DNA of 64,000 nt from Fibrobacter sp. UBA4297 (GTDB lineage: Bacteria > Fibrobacterota > Fibrobacteria > Fibrobacterales > Fibrobacteraceae): the NCBI RefSeq assembly GCF_002394865.1, contig NZ_DGUZ01000019.1:41988-105987 (forward strand), read 5' to 3'. Positions 1 through 8,831 of this stretch are shown here, piece by piece. Below the pieces are notes generated by a model, which was given only the letters and a program-made list of their open reading frames with translations, made no database searches and was not told the origin of the DNA. Each line of letters begins with the position of its first letter. Within the stretch, counting starts at the first letter, position 1. The position numbers and the translations under genes are program-made.

Positions 1-1831
1 GGTAGGATTTCGGCTGCTTGAGGAAGAGAGCCGGGCTAATCATGGAAACCACGCGCACAGACTTGCCTTCGTCGCGGAGGAGTTCAGCAGCCTGGTGTTC
101 GAGGAGAACGTCACTGCCGTTTGCAACCAAAGTAAGATCCGGCTTCTTGCCAGCGGCGGTGTTGTCGCTAACAATGTAAGCACCCTTGCGGCAAGCCTTG
201 GCAGCTTCGTAGCGATTTTCACCCGGGAGCGTATTCACGACCTGGCGAGTGAGGATGAGAGCTGTCGGGCTGTCGTTGTTTTCAAAAGCCATTTCCCATG
301 CAGCGAGCGTTTCGTAGGCGTCTGCCGGGCGGAGCACGAGCATTTCGGCCTTGCCGCTAGCCTTCGTGAGGCTTTCGAGCAAACGAATCTGCGTTTCGTG
401 CTCAATCGGCTGGTGCGTCGGGCCGTCTTCGCCAACGCGGAAGCTATCGTGCGTAAACACGTACTTGACCGGGAGGCCCATGAGAGCGGCCATACGAATA
501 GCCGGCTTCATGAAGTCACTGAAGACAAAGAACGTAGCGCAAATCGGATAGAGACCGCCGTGGAGAGCGATACCATTTGCAATAGCGCCCATCGTGAGTT
601 CTGCAACGCCAACCTGGACAAAAGCACCCTTGAAGTCGTTAGCGCGGAAGATGCCCGTCTTATCGAGGAATGCCTGCGTGTTGTCGGAGTTCGAAAGGTC
701 TGCAGAGCTGCAGATGATGTTGTGATAATTTTCGGCGAGGTAGCCAAGAACCGTACCGCTAGTGACGCGAGTTGCAACACCTTCCTTGATGTTGAGTTTA
801 GAGAGGTCAATCTTGAGACCCTTGCCCGAGAGCCATTCGTTGAGGGTTGCGGACTTTTCGGCGTTAGCCTTGTCCCAAGCGGCCTTAGCCTTCTTCCATT
901 CGGCGACCTGCTTGCGAAGTTCGTTAGCGCGGGCTTCAAAGCCGGCCTTCACGTCGTCAAAGACCTGGAACGGATCGTCCGGATTGCCACCGAGATTCTT
1001 GACCGTAGCAGAAGTAGAAGCACCTGCGGCATTGAGCGGCTGACCGTGCGTAGAGACAGCGCCTTCGTAGCTCTTGCCGTCTTCGGCGATAGCGCCCTTG
1101 GCCATCGTGGTGTGGCCATAGACAAGCACCGGCTTTTCGGTTTCAGCCCAAGCGGCCTTGAATGCCTTGCGGAGTTCTGCAATGTTGGAACCGTCACATT
1201 CGATGACGCGGAAGCCCCAGGATTCGTACTGACCAACGAAGTCGTGGTCCATCACGTCTTCAGTCTTGCAGCTGAGCTGGACCTGGTTAGCGTCGTAGAA
1301 GAAAATGAGGTTCGAAAGCTTGAGGTGACCTGCAATGCGGCCCACGCCGTATGCGATTTCTTCTTCGAGACCGCCATCAGAAACGAGGCAGACGGTCTTG
1401 TGTTCGAGGATAGAGCCAAAACGTTCGACCATGAAGCGTTCGGCGATAGCGCCACCGAGAGCCATGCCGTGACCGATACCAAGCGGGCCTGAGGAGTTTT
1501 CAATACCGAGGGCAACATCAACTTCCGGATGGCCCGGAGTGCGGCTGCCAAGCTGGCGGAAGTTTTTCACGTCTTCGAGCGTGAGGCGGTTCGTGAGCAC
1601 GAGTTCGGAGTAGAGGAGCGGGCTCATGTGGCCCGGGTCCATGAAGAAGCGGTCGCGAGCCATCCAGTTGGCATCGTCCGGATCGTAACGCAAGAATTCA
1701 GCAAACAAAAGCGTAATGGCGTCTGCGGCGCCCATGGCTCCACCCGGATGTCCGGACTTGGCCTTCTGCACCATCGCGGCAGAAAGGATACGGACGTTGT
1801 CAGCTGCTTTTGTAACTAATGAATCTTGCAC
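1..1831 (-). CDS. tkt: Transketolase, 3' end cut by window edge
   Basis: Thiamine-diphosphate enzyme of the non-oxidative pentose phosphate pathway, moving two-carbon ketol units between sugar phosphates in the cytoplasm. The reading frame gives about 610 residues. It shows the N-terminal pattern AAMVQKAKSGHPGG, then DRFFMDPGHMSPLLY and GPLGIGHGMALGG, all hallmarks of the transketolase ThDP-binding half. The family usually has about 660 residues, so roughly the last 50 lie beyond base 1. The start is a GTG at 1829-1831: an in-frame TAG sits two codons upstream, an AAAGGGG-like ribosome site precedes it, and the N-terminus then fits the family. It is divergent from the glycosyltransferase at 2026. 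Family assignment is secure; the GTG start is likely. Confidence 0.95.
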   Translation of the reverse strand, partial: MQDSLVTKAADNVRILSAAMVQKAKSGHPGGAMGAADAITLLFAEFLRYDPDDANWMARDRFFMDPGHMSPLLYSELVLTNRLTLEDVKNFRQLGSRTPGHPEVDVALGIENSSGPLGIGHGMALGGAIAERFMVERFGSILEHKTVCLVSDGGLEEEIAYGVGRIAGHLKLSNLIFFYDANQVQLSCKTEDVMDHDFVGQYESWGFRVIECDGSNIAELRKAFKAAWAETEKPVLVYGHTTMAKGAIAEDGKSYEGAVSTHGQPLNAAGASTSATVKNLGGNPDDPFQVFDDVKAGFEARANELRKQVAEWKKAKAAWDKANAEKSATLNEWLSGKGLKIDLSKLNIKEGVATRVTSGTVLGYLAENYHNIICSSADLSNSDNTQAFLDKTGIFRANDFKGAFVQVGVAELTMGAIANGIALHGGLYPICATFFVFSDFMKPAIRMAALMGLPVKYVFTHDSFRVGEDGPTHQPIEHETQIRLLESLTKASGKAEMLVLRPADAYETLAAWEMAFENNDSPTALILTRQVVNTLPGENRYEAAKACRKGAYIVSDNTAAGKKPDLTLVANGSDVLLEHQAAELLRDEGKSVRVVSMISPALFLKQPKSY

Positions 1832-2025
1832 GGTCTAACCCCTTTAGAGTTTTGTTTTTACGCGGCAAATTTAGTTTTTTCTTGCGAAACTCTCAAGGTA
1901 TATTGTCAAATGAAAAGCCCAAAGCAATAAAAAGTTATATTTTCGCAACAACCTAAAAAAATCCAAAAACGTCCCAAAAGAAGCAATTCCTGGAGCGCTT
2001 TTACGTGTTATCGAGAAGGAACCCA

Positions 2026-4587
2026 ATGAATATTAAAGACGCTATCTTGAGATTATTCAAGAACTTAGCTCACCCCGCAGGCATTTTAGGCACCATCGTT
2101 GCCATAGCCATCCCCTTCCTTATTTACCTCGCCCCGAACATCAAACACAGGGAAACCATCCGGCAGATGGATTTGAGCTGGCCACTCCCGCTTTTTGGGA
2201 TCCAGTTCATTCTCGGGATCATCCTCTTCTGTTTTTTGAGCAAGGATTTTAGGGAATGGATCAAGGGCATTCTCCCCACAAAGTCCGTAAGCATCATGAC
2301 GCTCGTGTTCACCGTCGCCGTTTCGATTTTCGCCTTCACGCAAATCGAGGCCCGCCACCGCGTCCAAAGTGACGAAAGCGTCTTTATGTCCGTCGCCCAA
2401 AACATGTACTACAACCACGAATCCGGCACCTGCAACCAGGGCGAATTCGACAAAGGCACCCTCAAATGCAAGGCCACGTCAAATAGTTTCAAGACCAAGG
2501 GGTTATCCTTCCTTTACTACCTCGGCATGCCATTGTTCGGCAGCGATCTCCGCTGGATTTTCACGGCCGAATTCGTGATGCTCCCGCTTTCATTCCTACT
2601 CATGTTCCTTGCAATTGTCGCCTGGACCAGACAACCCCTCCTTGCCTTCCTCGCCTCGCTACTCATGGCACTCCAACCGACGGTACTTTTCCAGTTCCGC
2701 GCCATGTCCGTTGAACCGCTCTATATATTCCTCTCGGCTTTAGCTCTGTTCGTGTTTAAGTGGGCTTACGATAGGAACACGGTCATGCACTGGATGCTCC
2801 TCGCCCTCATCCTAGCATTCTTCGCCCAGACCCGCCAAGAAACAATCTTCTGCGTCTTTGCGTTCGTCATCTTTGCTCTCCCAAGACTCCTTGACAAAAA
2901 AGACGAGAAAGCCCCTGTTTTCTTCGTGACGCTTTCTCTCTTCTCTATACCCGTGCTCCTCACAATCAGCTACTTCCAGGGATTCGGTTTCCAGGGTGGC
3001 GAATTTGAAGCCCACGGTCACTTCTTCGAAGACCTCGCCAAGAACTGGGATGTGATGACTGCAAAGCTCGACAAGAATGGCAATCTCACAAATCCGTTCC
3101 TCAGCTACTTTAACTACTTGTTCGCCATCGGTGGCATTTACCTCATTTTCCGTGCCATCAACGATGCCAGAAAAAGCGATTTCACATATCTCAAGATTCT
3201 CGGATTTTTACTCCTGTACCATGTTCAAACGTATGTGATTCTCGAAAATGTCTCCGGCGATTTCAGTATCGAAATCAACCAGCGCTATAGCCTCGTGATG
3301 TTGCCATCCATGGCATTTGTGGCAGCCCTCCCAATTACGCACATGGTCCAGTACTTTACCACTCCGACCAGCAGTAAAAAACAGAACGGCATGGGCGCAA
3401 TTCTTGGCATATTGATTGTGGCTCTAGCCTTTACCGGATGGACATTCCACTACAAGAAGAATTTCAATGACAATATCATGTACAACCGCAATCACCTGAC
3501 CATCGAAGAATATGAAATTCTCGGATGGCTCAAGGAACTGCCACAAGCGGACCGTTTCTTTATTTACGGTCGTCCCTGGCACTTTGTGGGCTACGGCATA
3601 TCGTCCATTCATTACGACAACGCCCGCAGAATGTCGAACAGCGAAATGAAGGAGTTGATTGAAAAGTACAAAGGCGAAGTCTATTACATCCGCGGACTGG
3701 ACTGCTGGGATAGCCACACGTACCACAAGAAAGCCGTGGAACACCGTATCGCCACGACCTGCGATGTTTTTGAACGCGAAATGGATTTGACAGGCGTCAA
3801 GAACATTTTGATTACGAACAACTACTGGGTCCAGATAGCGAAGTTCAACGGCCGCAAGAACTACAATCCAGAGAAAATTATCAAGGTGAACAAACCGGAA
3901 TTTGTTCCCGCCGACTCCGCAGCAGCAAAGCCCGCTATGCTCAAAGTTCATTACGAGCTCAAGGAACAAGGACAAGCCGCCACCAAATGGAAATTTGCAT
4001 TCCTTATCAACGACAAAATAATTGAACAAGGCGACTACAAATTCGGATCTTACGACCAGGAAGTGGACCTCGCCAGTTTACAGGCCGGCTTCAACCAGGT
4101 GAGATTCCTGGTGCAAGATCTAGCGACCAAAAGCAAGCTCGCCGATGTTTCCAAGTTCTACTTCGAAAAGGGAAACGGCGCCATAGCCCTCACGGACTAC
4201 CCCATTGAAAGCCACAAGCAAGAATGGGGTAAAATGCACAAGAACGAAAGCATTGAAGGAAACAAGCTCAGCGTTAATGGTCAAAAATTTATAAACGGCA
4301 TTGGCACGCACGCATCTTCTACAACGTTATTCGACATCGGACAAAAGTTTACCACGGTTAGGTTTTCCGTTGGGCTTGACGATGAATCGCTTTGCAGCGA
4401 TGGCGTTGCAGTAGAAGTTATCGGTGATGGCAAGTCGCTTGCAAAGACGCCGTTCTTTAAGAACAGCGAATTGCTCAAAGTCGAGGCAAACATCGCTGGT
4501 GTCCAAAAGCTTACTATCAAGACATTCCCCAAAGAAGGCATCAACTGTAGCCACGTAGACATCATCAACCCGGTATTTATACCATAG
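2026..4587 (+). CDS. Membrane glycosyltransferase (GT39/ArnT-like) with C-terminal NPCBM domain
   Basis: About 853 residues. The first ~480 hold around ten hydrophobic helices in the layout of dolichol-phosphate-mannose or undecaprenyl-phosphate-sugar dependent glycosyltransferases (PMT/ArnT type), which transfer sugars from lipid carriers outside the inner membrane. An early loop carries DESVFMSVAQNMYY, like the acidic D-E of the first periplasmic loop in this fold. The last ~115 residues read as an NPCBM carbohydrate-binding domain: GIGTHASST, then VGLDDE, then a closing strand with DIINPVF. A GTG at 2005 is possible, but GAGAAGGA lies just upstream of ATG 2026. The next gene encodes a GtrB/ArnC-type enzyme that makes such lipid-linked sugars, so the two may act together. 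The acceptor is unknown. Confidence 0.8.
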   Translation: MNIKDAILRLFKNLAHPAGILGTIVAIAIPFLIYLAPNIKHRETIRQMDLSWPLPLFGIQFILGIILFCFLSKDFREWIKGILPTKSVSIMTLVFTVAVSIFAFTQIEARHRVQSDESVFMSVAQNMYYNHESGTCNQGEFDKGTLKCKATSNSFKTKGLSFLYYLGMPLFGSDLRWIFTAEFVMLPLSFLLMFLAIVAWTRQPLLAFLASLLMALQPTVLFQFRAMSVEPLYIFLSALALFVFKWAYDRNTVMHWMLLALILAFFAQTRQETIFCVFAFVIFALPRLLDKKDEKAPVFFVTLSLFSIPVLLTISYFQGFGFQGGEFEAHGHFFEDLAKNWDVMTAKLDKNGNLTNPFLSYFNYLFAIGGIYLIFRAINDARKSDFTYLKILGFLLLYHVQTYVILENVSGDFSIEINQRYSLVMLPSMAFVAALPITHMVQYFTTPTSSKKQNGMGAILGILIVALAFTGWTFHYKKNFNDNIMYNRNHLTIEEYEILGWLKELPQADRFFIYGRPWHFVGYGISSIHYDNARRMSNSEMKELIEKYKGEVYYIRGLDCWDSHTYHKKAVEHRIATTCDVFEREMDLTGVKNILITNNYWVQIAKFNGRKNYNPEKIIKVNKPEFVPADSAAAKPAMLKVHYELKEQGQAATKWKFAFLINDKIIEQGDYKFGSYDQEVDLASLQAGFNQVRFLVQDLATKSKLADVSKFYFEKGNGAIALTDYPIESHKQEWGKMHKNESIEGNKLSVNGQKFINGIGTHASSTTLFDIGQKFTTVRFSVGLDDESLCSDGVAVEVIGDGKSLAKTPFFKNSELLKVEANIAGVQKLTIKTFPKEGINCSHVDIINPVFIP

Positions 4588-4735
4588 TCAACAGTCAATA
4601 GTCACAAGCCATTAGTTTTTTTGTATGGCGGCAAAGCCGCGATTGTTTAGCTAATGACTAATGACCAACTTACTAGAAGTAATTTATACAAAAATTCCCT
4701 AGTAACTAATAACTATTAACTAGTAACTATTTTTT
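4588..4735. repeat. Intergenic TAGT/TTAG-rich low-complexity tract
   Basis: This gap between the two glycosyltransferase genes is built from loose repeats of 6-8 nt such as AGTAACTA, AATGACTA and AGTCAATAGTCA, with a short hairpin GGCGGCAAAGCCGC near 4627. Similar tracts occur in other gaps of the window. No open frame is visible. The function is unknown. Confidence 0.6.
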
Positions 4736-4742
4736 TAATTGC

Positions 4743-4748
4743 TATAAT
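4743..4748 (+). promoter_or_regulatory. -10 box (TATAAT) 6 nt before ATG
   Basis: A perfect TATAAT ends 6 nt before the ATG at 4755, with no Shine-Dalgarno sequence between. With normal spacing transcription would begin at or next to the A of ATG, giving a leaderless mRNA. The -35 region is poor. Confidence 0.5.
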
Positions 4749-4754
4749 TGCACT

Positions 4755-5666
4755 ATGCTTTTATCCGTAATTATACCTGTTTTTAACGAAGAAGAGATCG
4801 TTGCCGAAACCTACCGCGTCTTGGAGGAAGAGCTCAAGGATATCGAACACGAACTCATTTTTGTAAACGACGGTTCCAAGGACCGCACCCGCGAAATCGT
4901 GGAAGGCCTCCTCCCCGGGAACCCGAATAATAAAATCATCAACTTTAGCCGCAACTTCGGTCACCAGGCTGCATTTAGTGCTGGCCTCGACCATTGCAAA
5001 GGCGATGCAGTCGTCATCATCGACGGTGACTTGCAGGACCCGCCGAGCCTTATCCACGAGATGCTCGAAAAGTGGCGCGAAGGCTACCAGGTCGTTTACG
5101 CACAGCGCAACAAGCGCAAAGGCGAAACGCTCTTCAAGCGCTTTACGGCTTTCTGCTTCTACCGCATCATCGGCAAGCTCACGAGCATCGACATTCCGCC
5201 TGACACCGGCGACTTCAGACTCATGGACCGTTGCGTGGTGGACCAGCTCAAGAACCTTCCGGAACGCAGCCGCTTCTTGCGCGGGCTTGTGTGCTGGGTC
5301 GGCTTCAAGAAGATTGGCGTCAAATATGACCGCGCCGAACGCACCGCAGGCACCTCGAAGTATCCGCTCAAGAAAATGTTGCGCCTCGCATTCGACGGAA
5401 TCACGGGCTTTAGCTCGGCTCCGCTCAAGATCAGCTTCTACATGGGCTTCATTGCTACAATCGTCGGCTTTGTTCTCCTCGTCTGGTCGATTCTCGAAAA
5501 GTTCCTCTCCCCTGCGACAACAGTTCCGGGCTGGGCTTCGCTCATGACCGCCATCGTGTTCTTCGCTGGCGTACAGCTTTTGACCATCGGCATTCTCGGC
5601 GAATACATCGGCCGAATCTACGACGAAGTCAAGCAGCGCCCGCTGTACATCGAAGACAAGAAATAG
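4755..5666 (+). CDS. GtrB/ArnC-like polyprenyl-phosphate glycosyltransferase (GT2)
   Basis: 303 residues. The N-terminal GT-A domain opens with LLSVIIPVFNEEEIV and carries the nucleotide-sugar motif VVIIDGDLQDPP near residue 95. Two hydrophobic helices at about 233-255 and 265-290 match the membrane anchor of the DPM1/GtrB/ArnC group. These enzymes load a sugar from a nucleotide donor onto undecaprenyl phosphate at the cytoplasmic face. The preceding gene encodes a GT39-like integral membrane transferase, the usual consumer of such lipid-linked sugars. No Shine-Dalgarno sequence is seen; a TATAAT box lies directly upstream. The sugar cannot be told from sequence. Confidence 0.9.
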   Translation: MLLSVIIPVFNEEEIVAETYRVLEEELKDIEHELIFVNDGSKDRTREIVEGLLPGNPNNKIINFSRNFGHQAAFSAGLDHCKGDAVVIIDGDLQDPPSLIHEMLEKWREGYQVVYAQRNKRKGETLFKRFTAFCFYRIIGKLTSIDIPPDTGDFRLMDRCVVDQLKNLPERSRFLRGLVCWVGFKKIGVKYDRAERTAGTSKYPLKKMLRLAFDGITGFSSAPLKISFYMGFIATIVGFVLLVWSILEKFLSPATTVPGWASLMTAIVFFAGVQLLTIGILGEYIGRIYDEVKQRPLYIEDKK

Positions 5667-5678
5667 ACGAGCGAGTTG

Positions 5679-5767
5679 TTAGTCATTGGTTATTAGTTAT
5701 ATTTGGCGCATATAGAGCCTAGTTAAAGCTAATGGCTATTGACTAACAACTATTGACCATTGACTAA
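5679..5767. repeat. Intergenic TAGT/TTAG-rich tract
   Basis: The short gap before guanylate kinase holds TTAGTCATTGGTTATTAG (5679-5696), followed by more TTGACTAACAACTATTGACC-like units. The same 18-mer recurs exactly at 50096-50113. The copies match each other better than random AT-rich DNA would. Role unknown. Confidence 0.6.
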
Positions 5768-5770
5768 AAA

Positions 5771-6331
5771 ATGAAAAACAAGCTTTTCGTTATGAGTGCC
5801 GCCAGTGGCGCGGGCAAGACTACCCTCAAGGATCTTGTCATTAAGGATTTCCCGGACATCAAGTATTCCATCTCCGCTACGACGCGCAAGCCGCGCGAAG
5901 GCGAAATTGACGGAGTCCACTACTTCTTCAAGACCAAGGAAGAATTCGAGCAGATGATCAAGGACGATGCCCTGGTCGAATACAACCTGGTTCACGGAAA
6001 CTACTACGGAACGCCCAAGAGTTTTGTCGAGAAGACTCTCGCCGAAGGAAACCGAGTGTTGTTTGACCTCGACGTTTTCGGCAAGGTGAACTTCGACAAG
6101 GTCTACCCGGACGCCACGGGCATCTTCATTTTGCCGCCAAGCGACGAAGAACTCGAACGCCGCCTCCGTGGCCGCGGCACTGACAGTGAAGACGTCATCC
6201 AGCTCCGCCTTGCAAATGCAAAGAAGGAAATCGAATTTGCAAAGACCAAGGGCAAGTACGAATACACCATCGTGAACGACGACTTGCAGAAAGCCGCCGA
6301 TGAACTCCGCGCTATTTTGAGCCAGAAGTAA
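5771..6331 (+). CDS. gmk: Guanylate kinase
   Basis: 186 residues, close to the family norm. Phosphorylates GMP to GDP with ATP in the cytoplasm. The P-loop reads SAASGAGKTTL near residue 10. It is followed by the GMP-binding segment SATTRKPREGEIDGVHYFF, the lid region GRGTDSEDVIQLRL and the C-terminal YEYTIVNDDL, all diagnostic. It follows the GT2 gene by about 100 bp filled with repeat-like sequence. No clear Shine-Dalgarno sequence precedes the ATG. A hairpin terminator follows at 6387-6421. Confidence 0.97.
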   Translation: MKNKLFVMSAASGAGKTTLKDLVIKDFPDIKYSISATTRKPREGEIDGVHYFFKTKEEFEQMIKDDALVEYNLVHGNYYGTPKSFVEKTLAEGNRVLFDLDVFGKVNFDKVYPDATGIFILPPSDEELERRLRGRGTDSEDVIQLRLANAKKEIEFAKTKGKYEYTIVNDDLQKAADELRAILSQK

Positions 6332-6386
6332 ATTGCTTGCTGGTCATTGGCCTTAATCCTACATCGAATTCGCATTTGATAAAATT

Positions 6387-6421
6387 CCCGCCCCATCGTT
6401 CACCGAGAGGCGGGTATTTTT
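6387..6421 (+). terminator. Rho-independent terminator after gmk
   Basis: CCCGCC at 6387 pairs with GGCGGG at 6409-6414, followed by a T-rich run. It lies between gmk and the convergent HIRAN-like gene, so it fits termination of gmk. Confidence 0.75.
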
Positions 6422-6431
6422 GTGTGAGGTG

Positions 6432-7442
6432 TTATGTGTGAATTCTTAAGACAATGGAATTTTCAAAGAAACTCGGATCGGCCCCCAAGCGCCACAACTT
6501 AGAGCCATAGGCAAACAAGTTCGGACGCGCCTTGCGTAAAATCGCAGCCCCCGTTGCACGCAGATACCCCGCTTTGCTCTTGGATTGCATACCCTTGAGT
6601 TTGGCGCCCAAATCGTCAATGCTTACGCTAATCGCATTGTGATCGTGCGGGTTGTACGGTTCTGCTTGCACTTTGGTCGAAAGCGAATCGTAAATCGCCA
6701 GACTTTTAACTGCAACTTTAGTCGAATCGTCGAAGAAATGGAATGCTGCAGCCGCCTTTGCCGCAGATTCGAACGTTTCAATGCCCGCTACCCACGGGTG
6801 ATTCGTCGCACCCACAAGTCCGATTGTAAAATCAAAAGAATCTGCTTCGCGGAAATAGCGGATAAACATTTCTTCCGGCGATTCCTTTTCGGGATTCGGC
6901 TTAAGCATATCGCGAGCAGCCGCAAAGAGAATTGCAGCAACATCCGTTTCACCAGTCGCAATCGGAGCATTCGCCTTGTAAACTTGCTCAAATCCGCTGT
7001 CGCCACGGAAACCGCCATAGACATACGCAAAAAGCGCTTCCACCGCTACAGGCTTTATGAGGTGAAGCACAAGCGGCAAGAAGTTTGCAAACACCGCAGC
7101 ACGACGGCGCAAAAGTTCCGCGACAAGCAGACCATCGCGTTCATCAACGGCAAGCAACAACGCCCCCACATGCAGCAAGAACGAATACTGGGAAGCATCC
7201 AGATTCTCGACATTGCTAGGCATATAAACACAAACTGTCGCCCGCAACTCACTAGGCAAATAGGTGTACCACGAAGGCGTGAAATAAGCACTCCCGTCAA
7301 CGCACTGCATTTGCGAAAGTTCATCACCTGTAGGCGTTGTTTTCCCGACGTAATCGAGAATCCCCGTTACACTACGCGAAAATGCGTAAACAGTCGCATT
7401 TTTGGGCGATTCAATCTTGACATAAAACATTCCATTTGCCAT
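6432..7442 (-). CDS. Protein with C-terminal HIRAN-like domain
   Basis: 336 residues, no signal peptide or membrane segment. Residues about 195-310 look like a HIRAN domain: FTIGLVGATNHPW, then PYNPHDHNAISVSI (family pattern N-x-x-D-x-x-A-I-x-V), then GYLRATGAAILRKA. HIRAN domains bind 3' DNA ends when fused to helicases or nucleases; stand-alone proteins are poorly understood. The N-terminal ~190 residues are not recognised. The start is well supported by AAGGAGG a few bases before ATG 7442. The gene is single and convergent with gmk. The domain call is moderate, the function unknown. Confidence 0.6.
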   Translation of the reverse strand: MANGMFYVKIESPKNATVYAFSRSVTGILDYVGKTTPTGDELSQMQCVDGSAYFTPSWYTYLPSELRATVCVYMPSNVENLDASQYSFLLHVGALLLAVDERDGLLVAELLRRRAAVFANFLPLVLHLIKPVAVEALFAYVYGGFRGDSGFEQVYKANAPIATGETDVAAILFAAARDMLKPNPEKESPEEMFIRYFREADSFDFTIGLVGATNHPWVAGIETFESAAKAAAAFHFFDDSTKVAVKSLAIYDSLSTKVQAEPYNPHDHNAISVSIDDLGAKLKGMQSKSKAGYLRATGAAILRKARPNLFAYGSKLWRLGADPSFFENSIVLRIHT

Positions 7443-7587
7443 TGCAGGCCTCCTTTCTGAGGGTTACATGACAAATATACGTTTAAAGAATGTCATATTA
7501 TGACATTTTGATATTTCTAAAAAAATTTTCTAATTCAATTATTTTTTTTTCAGCAAAAACATGTTCTAGAAACAACTAAATTTAAGG

Positions 7588-7593
7588 TATATT
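7588..7593 (+). promoter_or_regulatory. -10-like TATATT box 6 nt before ATG
   Basis: TATATT ends 6 nt before the ATG at 7600, the same spacing as at 4743 and 22729. No Shine-Dalgarno sequence lies between. It suggests a leaderless transcript for the small lipoprotein frame. Confidence 0.4.
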
Positions 7594-7599
7594 TAAGCC

Positions 7600-7895
7600 A
7601 TGATTGTCATACTATTTTTTTCGCTATTGGTACTTACTGGCTGCATTTTTGAGGCTCCATGCGCTTTTTGCAATGTAGAACATCCTGTTCATATTCTTAT
7701 GAGCCTTGCATTATCGAATGGCTTGTTGATGGTAAAACCGTTAAAAAAATTCAATTACAAGAACGAACCGACAGAGGAATAATCTTCGACAAAGTCTATC
7801 TAGAAATGACCACTTTGGATGATAACAAAAAATATAACTTAGGCACAGGCTCAAGCTGGCGTATTGATTTTGACCACTTGCCAAACAATCCCTAA
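7600..7895 (+). pseudogene. Small putative lipoprotein, probably frameshifted
   Basis: The first frame (from ATG 7600) starts with a lipoprotein signal ending LLVLTGC and stays open to 7782. A second frame (about 7651-7895) carries a sensible continuation, EWLVDGKTVKKIQLQ and ending SSWRIDFDHLPNNP. The most likely reading is one ~95-residue lipoprotein interrupted by a one-base shift near the T5 run at 7665-7669. That is either a real mutation or a sequencing error. The alternative is a genuine 60-residue lipoprotein. I do not recognise a family. The neighbours are other accessory genes. Confidence 0.4.
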
Positions 7896-7916
7896 TGCAG
7901 TACGACTGATATTGAC

Positions 7917-8807
7917 ATGAACATTTTCTACCACCTCCCCGGACTTTTTGAATTTTACGACTTGTACAAGGCGTTTATGCCGCTATTTCGCGAGCACCGG
8001 GAATATTTTTACGACTGGTGCGAAATCGGTTCTATTTACGGGGCGCCGAGCGACTGCATCTGGGGAGGCGGACGCGTCGGTTTCGGAGATGCAGAGCCAC
8101 GGAAAGTTGCAAAACTCATGCAGGAATACGGAATTTCAGCGAGGCTCACTTTCAGCAATTCATTGATTCGAGAAGAACACCTCGCCGATGCCCGATGCAA
8201 CAAGTTGTGCAAAATGTTTGAAAGCGGTGCGTTTCAAAACGGCATCATCATCCATTCCGACCTGTTGCTGAATTACATCAAAACCAAGTACCCCAATTAT
8301 TACTTTGTCTCCTCAACAACAAAAGTAATCACCGATTTTGAGCAATTCAAAGCAGAGCTGAACCGCGAAGAATTCCGCTATGTGGTGCCGGACTTCCGCC
8401 TGAACAAGCAATTCGACAAATTGAAAGCTCTCACAGATGCGCAAAAGCAAAAGGTCGAATTTTTGTGCAATGAATGCTGCTGGTTCGGATGCCCCGACCG
8501 CAAAAAATGCTACGAAAATGTGAGCCAGAAAAGCCTCGGCGAAAACTGCGAAGACCACGAATGCGTCTCGCCCACAGCCCAGAGGGGCTACCGCTTTTCC
8601 GATGCCATGAAGAATCCAGGCTTCATCGGAATCGAGGACATTCAAAACATCTACGCACCCGCAGGATTCCGACACTTTAAAATCGAAGGCCGTAGCCTCG
8701 GCAGTGCCCTCATCTTGGAATTTTTGCTTTACTACATGACAAAGCCCGAACACCAACTCAAAGTCCGCGAAGAAATTTACTTGGACAGCACGTTGGATTT
8801 GTTTTAA
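7917..8807 (+). CDS. U32-peptidase-like barrel protein with Cys cluster
   Basis: 296 residues, soluble. Segments such as GISARLTFSNSLIREEHL, NGIIIHSDLLLNYIK and YYFVSSTTKVIT read like successive strand-helix units of a TIM barrel. The Cys-rich stretch CNECCWFGCPDRKKC near 185 plus CEDHEC near 212 is followed by an FKIEGR segment. A late Cys cluster and a closing F-K-I-E-G-R are features of the U32 family (UbiU/UbiV, RlhA, TrhP relatives), which bind an iron-sulphur cluster and act in RNA or quinone hydroxylation rather than proteolysis. This is a distant resemblance by eye. The substrate is unknown. It starts 21 bp after the broken lipoprotein. Confidence 0.5.
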   Translation: MNIFYHLPGLFEFYDLYKAFMPLFREHREYFYDWCEIGSIYGAPSDCIWGGGRVGFGDAEPRKVAKLMQEYGISARLTFSNSLIREEHLADARCNKLCKMFESGAFQNGIIIHSDLLLNYIKTKYPNYYFVSSTTKVITDFEQFKAELNREEFRYVVPDFRLNKQFDKLKALTDAQKQKVEFLCNECCWFGCPDRKKCYENVSQKSLGENCEDHECVSPTAQRGYRFSDAMKNPGFIGIEDIQNIYAPAGFRHFKIEGRSLGSALILEFLLYYMTKPEHQLKVREEIYLDSTLDLF

Positions 8808-8831
8808 ACAGACAACTAATGGAATGAATTT

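Noticed and set aside
95..1492. Long open frame on the plus strand opposite transketolase
   Set aside because: Coding shadow: the minus-strand frame gives clear transketolase motifs and this frame gives no recognisable protein.
4588..4754. Possible CRISPR-like array in the repetitive gaps
   Set aside because: Units are 6-8 nt, degenerate and lack spacers of regular length; no cas genes in the window.
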